A DNA stretch of 10,239 bases, taken from the NCBI GenBank assembly GCA_947442905.1, contig CANEWV010000030.1:1-10239 (forward strand), given 5' to 3'. Below are positions 7,227 to 10,239 of the stretch, one piece after another; within the stretch, counting starts at the first letter, position 1, and each line of letters starts with the position of its first letter. The position numbers were made by a program, and so were the translations under genes. This DNA is from Chitinophagaceae bacterium. Lineage in GTDB: Bacteria > Bacteroidota > Bacteroidia > Chitinophagales > Chitinophagaceae. The notes under the pieces are model-generated. The model saw only the letters and a program-made list of their open reading frames with translations, had not been told where the DNA came from and did no database searches.

Positions 7227-8479
7227 TATCGTTTTATTTTTTCTATTCTTCCACTAAAAATAAATAAAACTGCAATACCAAGTGGTACGAGTGTAGCTGC
7301 TAATATAAAAAATGGCGTGTAAGATGTTTTGGTAAGTGCTGGCACCATCCATGTAGTAGCAAGCACACCCATATTAGCTGCAAATCCACCAAGCCCAGAT
7401 AGTGTACCTACTGCTTTACCCGATAAATAGTCGGAAGGCATCGTTTGTATCGTTCCAATGATTATTTGAAATCCAAAGAGTGCAAAAAATATAGCGATCA
7501 TGGCATAAGATGGATTATTGAGTCCAATTATAGTGAGTAGTGCAGGAAACATAAATAAACCGCCCAGTAACACAATTGATTTTCTGGTTTTGGTAACGCT
7601 CCAGCCAGCTTTTAATAAACGCCCAGATAACCAACCGCCACCAATGCCACCAATCATGGCACCTACATAAGGGAACCATGCAAATGCACCAATGGCTTTA
7701 ATGTCAAAATGAAATTTATCTGCCAAATAAAGGGGAAGCCAAATTACAAACAACCACCAAATGGGATCGAGTAAAAAGCGAGATAATAAAATACTCCAGC
7801 TTTGTCTGATTTGCAAAATTTGCTTAAAAGATAGTCCTCTATCTGATGGATCTGCAGGTTGTTGACCATCCAAGATGTATTGACGCTCCTCCTCTGTTAA
7901 CCAAGGGTGCGCATCTGGTGTTTTTTTATTGATCCATAGCCATGGGATAAGCCACAATAAACCAAGTAGTCCAATTAAAATAAATGTAGCTTTCCATCCT
8001 ATAAAACCGTACAAAAAAGCAATAAGTGGCGCAGAAATTATACTACCAACAGAAGCGCCAGCATTAAAAATACCTTGCGCAAGTGCACGCTCTTTTACAG
8101 GAAACCATTCGGCATTACTTTTTGCAGCACCCGGCCAATTACCCGCTTCTCCTAAACCTAATAGTGCCCTAAAAATTGAAAAGCTCATGATACCTCTAGC
8201 AGCAGCATGAAAAGCAGCTGAAATACTCCATACCACAATGGAAACAACGAAACCAAGTCTGGTACCAATGGCATCAAATAATTTACCGCTGAGGGCCTGA
8301 CTAAACGCGTATGCAATGGTAAAACAACTGACAATAAACGCATACTCCGATTTATTCATTTGCAATTCCGATGCAATACCGGGCCACATAATGGCAAGTG
8401 CATTACGGTCTATATAATTAACAACAGTAGCAAGCCCTATCAAACTTAAAATCCACCAACGTAAGCCCTTTAATTTCAT
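7226..8479 (-). CDS. MFS transporter, hexuronate/anion:cation symporter type (ExuT-like)
   Basis: A 417-residue, roughly 12-helix inner-membrane permease of the anion:cation symporter group of the major facilitator superfamily. Marks: VVNYIDRNALAIMWP (19-33) in the first helix, the loop 2-3 motif GKLFDAIGTR (65-74), FRALLGLGEAGNWPGAAK (103-120) on helix 4, and the central cytoplasmic loop with HPWLTEEERQYI (191-202). The GEAGNWPGA stretch and the E-E-R central loop are typical of glucuronate/galacturonate permeases (ExuT) and close relatives; D-galactonate and glucarate carriers share parts of them, so the substrate is best called an acidic monosaccharide. It starts 8 bp after the upstream esterase and overlaps the next gene by 1 nt, placing it in the sulfatase-esterase cluster. 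Inference: it carries the uronic acid released in the periplasm into the cytoplasm. Enzymes of cytoplasmic uronate breakdown are not in the window. Confidence 0.9.
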   Translation of the reverse strand: MKLKGLRWWILSLIGLATVVNYIDRNALAIMWPGIASELQMNKSEYAFIVSCFTIAYAFSQALSGKLFDAIGTRLGFVVSIVVWSISAAFHAAARGIMSFSIFRALLGLGEAGNWPGAAKSNAEWFPVKERALAQGIFNAGASVGSIISAPLIAFLYGFIGWKATFILIGLLGLLWLIPWLWINKKTPDAHPWLTEEERQYILDGQQPADPSDRGLSFKQILQIRQSWSILLSRFLLDPIWWLFVIWLPLYLADKFHFDIKAIGAFAWFPYVGAMIGGIGGGWLSGRLLKAGWSVTKTRKSIVLLGGLFMFPALLTIIGLNNPSYAMIAIFFALFGFQIIIGTIQTMPSDYLSGKAVGTLSGLGGFAANMGVLATTWMVPALTKTSYTPFFILAATLVPLGIAVLFIFSGRIEKIKR

Positions 8480-8487
8480 CGCAAATT

Positions 8488-9411
8488 TTATTTTTTAAAC
8501 GCATCCAACGATTCTATAAATTTAAATATCGCTGTGTTAAGCATGGCGTTTTGATCTTTATCAAATTTACCATGAAGGCCGCCTGGTATCGTAATAAATT
8601 CTGTTTTTACACCAGCCGCAACTAGCGCAACATGGAGCGCCACTGATTCTTGATAAGGTACGGTAGGGTCAGCATCACCATGTACAATAAATACAGGCGG
8701 GCTTGTTTTTTTAACCCAATGGATAGGCGATACTGATTTGATAAAACTTTGATCCTCTTTTTTTGATCCTAACCAATTGGTAGCCGACTTACTTTTAATG
8801 TAAGGACCATATGCCCAATCATTTACGTCTGCGATACCATACTTGTCAATAATAGCGGCCACATTAATATTTTCGACACCACTACAATTGTTATCAAAAA
8901 TGTGATTGTTTTGAAGTAGTCCACCCATCAATGCCAGATGACCTCCAGCAGATCCGCCCATAATAATAATTTTATTGGGATCAAGATGAAGTGCTTTTGC
9001 ATTTTTAATTAAATAAATAAGCGCACAACGCGTGTCTTCGATAGCAGCTGGCGCTGTTGCTTGGCTAGTTAATCTATATTCAATATTCGCCACTGCAAAC
9101 CCTGCTTTAAAATAAGGCGCAAACCCACCTTGCTCTTCTTTAGCACCATGATTCCATCCGCCACCATGAATATTAATGATAACAGGATTTAGGGGACCAT
9201 TTGATGGAGGCAAATACAAATCCATACGACCATCCCAATCATTTACCTTAGCATACACTACATTTAATTGTGAGGTAAAGCCTGCTGGCACTGCAACTGT
9301 TTTAAACTTAGAAGAATCAATTACAATAGGGGTAACGGCAGCTGTTGCTTGCGCAAATCCGCTCGTACAATAAAATGCCAATACAAATCCGATGATTGTT
9401 GCCCTTTTCAT
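8488..9411 (-). CDS. Secreted alpha/beta-hydrolase of the feruloyl/acetyl-esterase (BD-FAE-like) type
   Basis: A 307-residue serine hydrolase with a Sec signal peptide (about 1-20, GFAQA cleavage region). Landmarks: LDLYLPP-like strand MDLYLPPS (63-70), oxyanion motif HGGGW (82-86), EYRL (111-114), nucleophile elbow GGSAGGH (152-158, Ser154), acid loop HGDADPTVP (244-252, probably Asp248) and His280 in GGLHGKF. The triad is complete. HGGGW with GGSAGGH and the DxxVP acid loop is typical of the esterase_lipase/BD-FAE group that removes acetyl or feruloyl groups from plant polysaccharides; lipases and peptidases of the same superfamily are less likely in this setting. It follows the sulfatase by 12 bp and precedes the transporter by 8 bp, so co-transcription is very likely. 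Substrate is inferred only from context. Start ATG 9411 directly precedes MKRATIIGF, a good signal-peptide n-region. Confidence 0.9.
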   Translation of the reverse strand: MKRATIIGFVLAFYCTSGFAQATAAVTPIVIDSSKFKTVAVPAGFTSQLNVVYAKVNDWDGRMDLYLPPSNGPLNPVIINIHGGGWNHGAKEEQGGFAPYFKAGFAVANIEYRLTSQATAPAAIEDTRCALIYLIKNAKALHLDPNKIIIMGGSAGGHLALMGGLLQNNHIFDNNCSGVENINVAAIIDKYGIADVNDWAYGPYIKSKSATNWLGSKKEDQSFIKSVSPIHWVKKTSPPVFIVHGDADPTVPYQESVALHVALVAAGVKTEFITIPGGLHGKFDKDQNAMLNTAIFKFIESLDAFKK

Positions 9412-9423
9412 AAACTTATTGAT

Positions 9424-10239
9424 TTAATTTTTTCCTTCTTTTTTTGCTTTTACTTTAGTAGCATGACGTCCGCTGCCATCGCCGTTATCCAAATAACCAC
9501 CTGCTGGATTTAATCCGTCTAATACTTTTTGTAATTTATCTTTTTCTGCTTTATTCGTATCATCTACCGCCACTTCTTTTTCTTCAAATGGCGCATTGCG
9601 CATGTCAAATAAATTTCCTGCTCTATTTAATTTCCAATTGGCACTTCTAACGTACCAATCATTACCAAGTTCGGTAAAAATCCAATCTCTTGGTGTGCCT
9701 ACACTACCTTTTAATTGGTAAGCAAAGCTTTTACCATCCAAAACATTGTTGGTTGGAAGTGGGGCTCCAGCTAGCTCGGCAAACGTTGGAATAAAATCGG
9801 TAGCATCAATTAAATCTTTAGAAACAATGCCTCTTTTAATTGCGTTTGGCCAATTCACAATTAATGGAACCAAACTACCACCTTCTGTCATTGTACCTTT
9901 TTTACCAACAATTTTTTTACCATTAACGGTACCAATATTTGCTGCCTGACCAGCAGTGCCATTGTCTCCCATAAAAACAATGATGGTATTTTCTCTGATT
10001 TTTAAACTATCAAGTGTGCGTAAGAGTTTGCCCACTAGCTTATCCATATAATTGATATTATCAGTATATAGGGTTTTAAAATCGGTAGTACCTGGTTTTG
10101 TATCAGGCGTGGCAATAATTTCACCATGCACCTGCACCATTGAGTAATACATATAAAACGGGTCCTTGGTATGTTTTGATAAAAAGTTTTCGATATGCGT
10201 ATGCATTAGATCAGGCATATACTCATTTTCTTTTAGAAT
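9424..10239 (-). CDS. Arylsulfatase-type (S1 family) sulfatase, partial (5' end beyond right edge)
   Basis: C-terminal part of a formylglycine-dependent sulfatase; the reading frame stays open to the window edge (seven codons upstream of an internal ATG at 10218), so that ATG is not the true start. Numbered from it: DPFYMYYSMVQVHGE (19-33), the conserved central strand with a His; VFMGDNGT (81-88), containing the Asp85-Asn86 pair that binds the active-site calcium; KKGTMTEGGSLVPLIVNWP (106-124) with the substrate-binding lysine of the K-G-x-x-x-E-G-G motif; and DATDFIPTFAELAGA (138-152). The N-terminal C/S-x-P-x-R formylglycine site lies outside, so activity type cannot be confirmed. The tail is Lys-rich (KVKAKKEGKN). 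It is the first visible gene of a tight cluster with two esterases and an acidic-sugar permease, which suggests it removes sulfate from a glycan rather than from small aryl sulfates. Sulfatase subfamily and substrate cannot be assigned. Confidence 0.9.
   Translation of the reverse strand: MLKENEYMPDLMHTHIENFLSKHTKDPFYMYYSMVQVHGEIIATPDTKPGTTDFKTLYTDNINYMDKLVGKLLRTLDSLKIRENTIIVFMGDNGTAGQAANIGTVNGKKIVGKKGTMTEGGSLVPLIVNWPNAIKRGIVSKDLIDATDFIPTFAELAGAPLPTNNVLDGKSFAYQLKGSVGTPRDWIFTELGNDWYVRSANWKLNRAGNLFDMRNAPFEEKEVAVDDTNKAEKDKLQKVLDGLNPAGGYLDNGDGSGRHATKVKAKKEGKN

Noticed and set aside
10216..10218. ATG at 10218 as the start of the sulfatase
   Set aside because: The frame is open upstream to the edge with sulfatase-like sequence (EYMPDL), and the protein from this ATG would lack the whole formylglycine half, so the gene is simply cut by the window.

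Overview
The window is about 10.2 kb of AT-rich DNA (low GC, judged by eye) and looks like part of a carbohydrate-utilisation locus of a Bacteroidota bacterium. The strongest evidence is a SusC/RagA-type TonB-dependent receptor with the family's hallmark plug motifs. Supporting it are a Tat-exported Gfo/Idh/MocA oxidoreductase, a DUF1080 protein, an arylsulfatase, two secreted alpha/beta-hydrolases and a hexuronate-type MFS transporter. Ribosome binding sites are weak or absent, which is usual in this phylum. Genus cannot be fixed from the sequence; a Chitinophagales- or Sphingobacteriales-like member is a guess.

Layout: every gene but one is on the minus strand, so the locus reads right to left. 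(1) 10239-6303 is a tight cluster: sulfatase (5' end outside the window), secreted esterase, MFS transporter, second secreted esterase, with gaps of 12 bp, 8 bp and a 1-nt stop/start overlap. (2) 5840-6301 is a lone plus-strand gene for a DUF1003 membrane protein; it converges on the second esterase with 1 nt between stop codons. (3) 5747-2332 is a two-gene unit: Tat-exported oxidoreductase, then a 707-residue protein with an N-terminal helical-repeat region and two tandem DUF1080 (3-keto-disaccharide hydrolase) domains. (4) After a 134-bp leader with repeats comes the SusC-like receptor, which runs off the left edge; its SusD partner, if present, lies outside.

Working model (inference): the SusC porin imports glycan fragments across the outer membrane. 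In the periplasm the sulfatase and esterases would strip sulfate and acyl groups. The oxidoreductase would oxidise a sugar hydroxyl to a 3-keto sugar, and the DUF1080 protein would cleave the activated 3-keto-glycoside. The MFS transporter would carry the released acidic sugar (hexuronate or similar) into the cytoplasm. The oxidation-then-cleavage pair is an alternative to ordinary glycoside hydrolases, and no classical glycoside hydrolase or polysaccharide lyase is visible here. No RNA genes, insertion sequences, CRISPR arrays or integration sites were seen.
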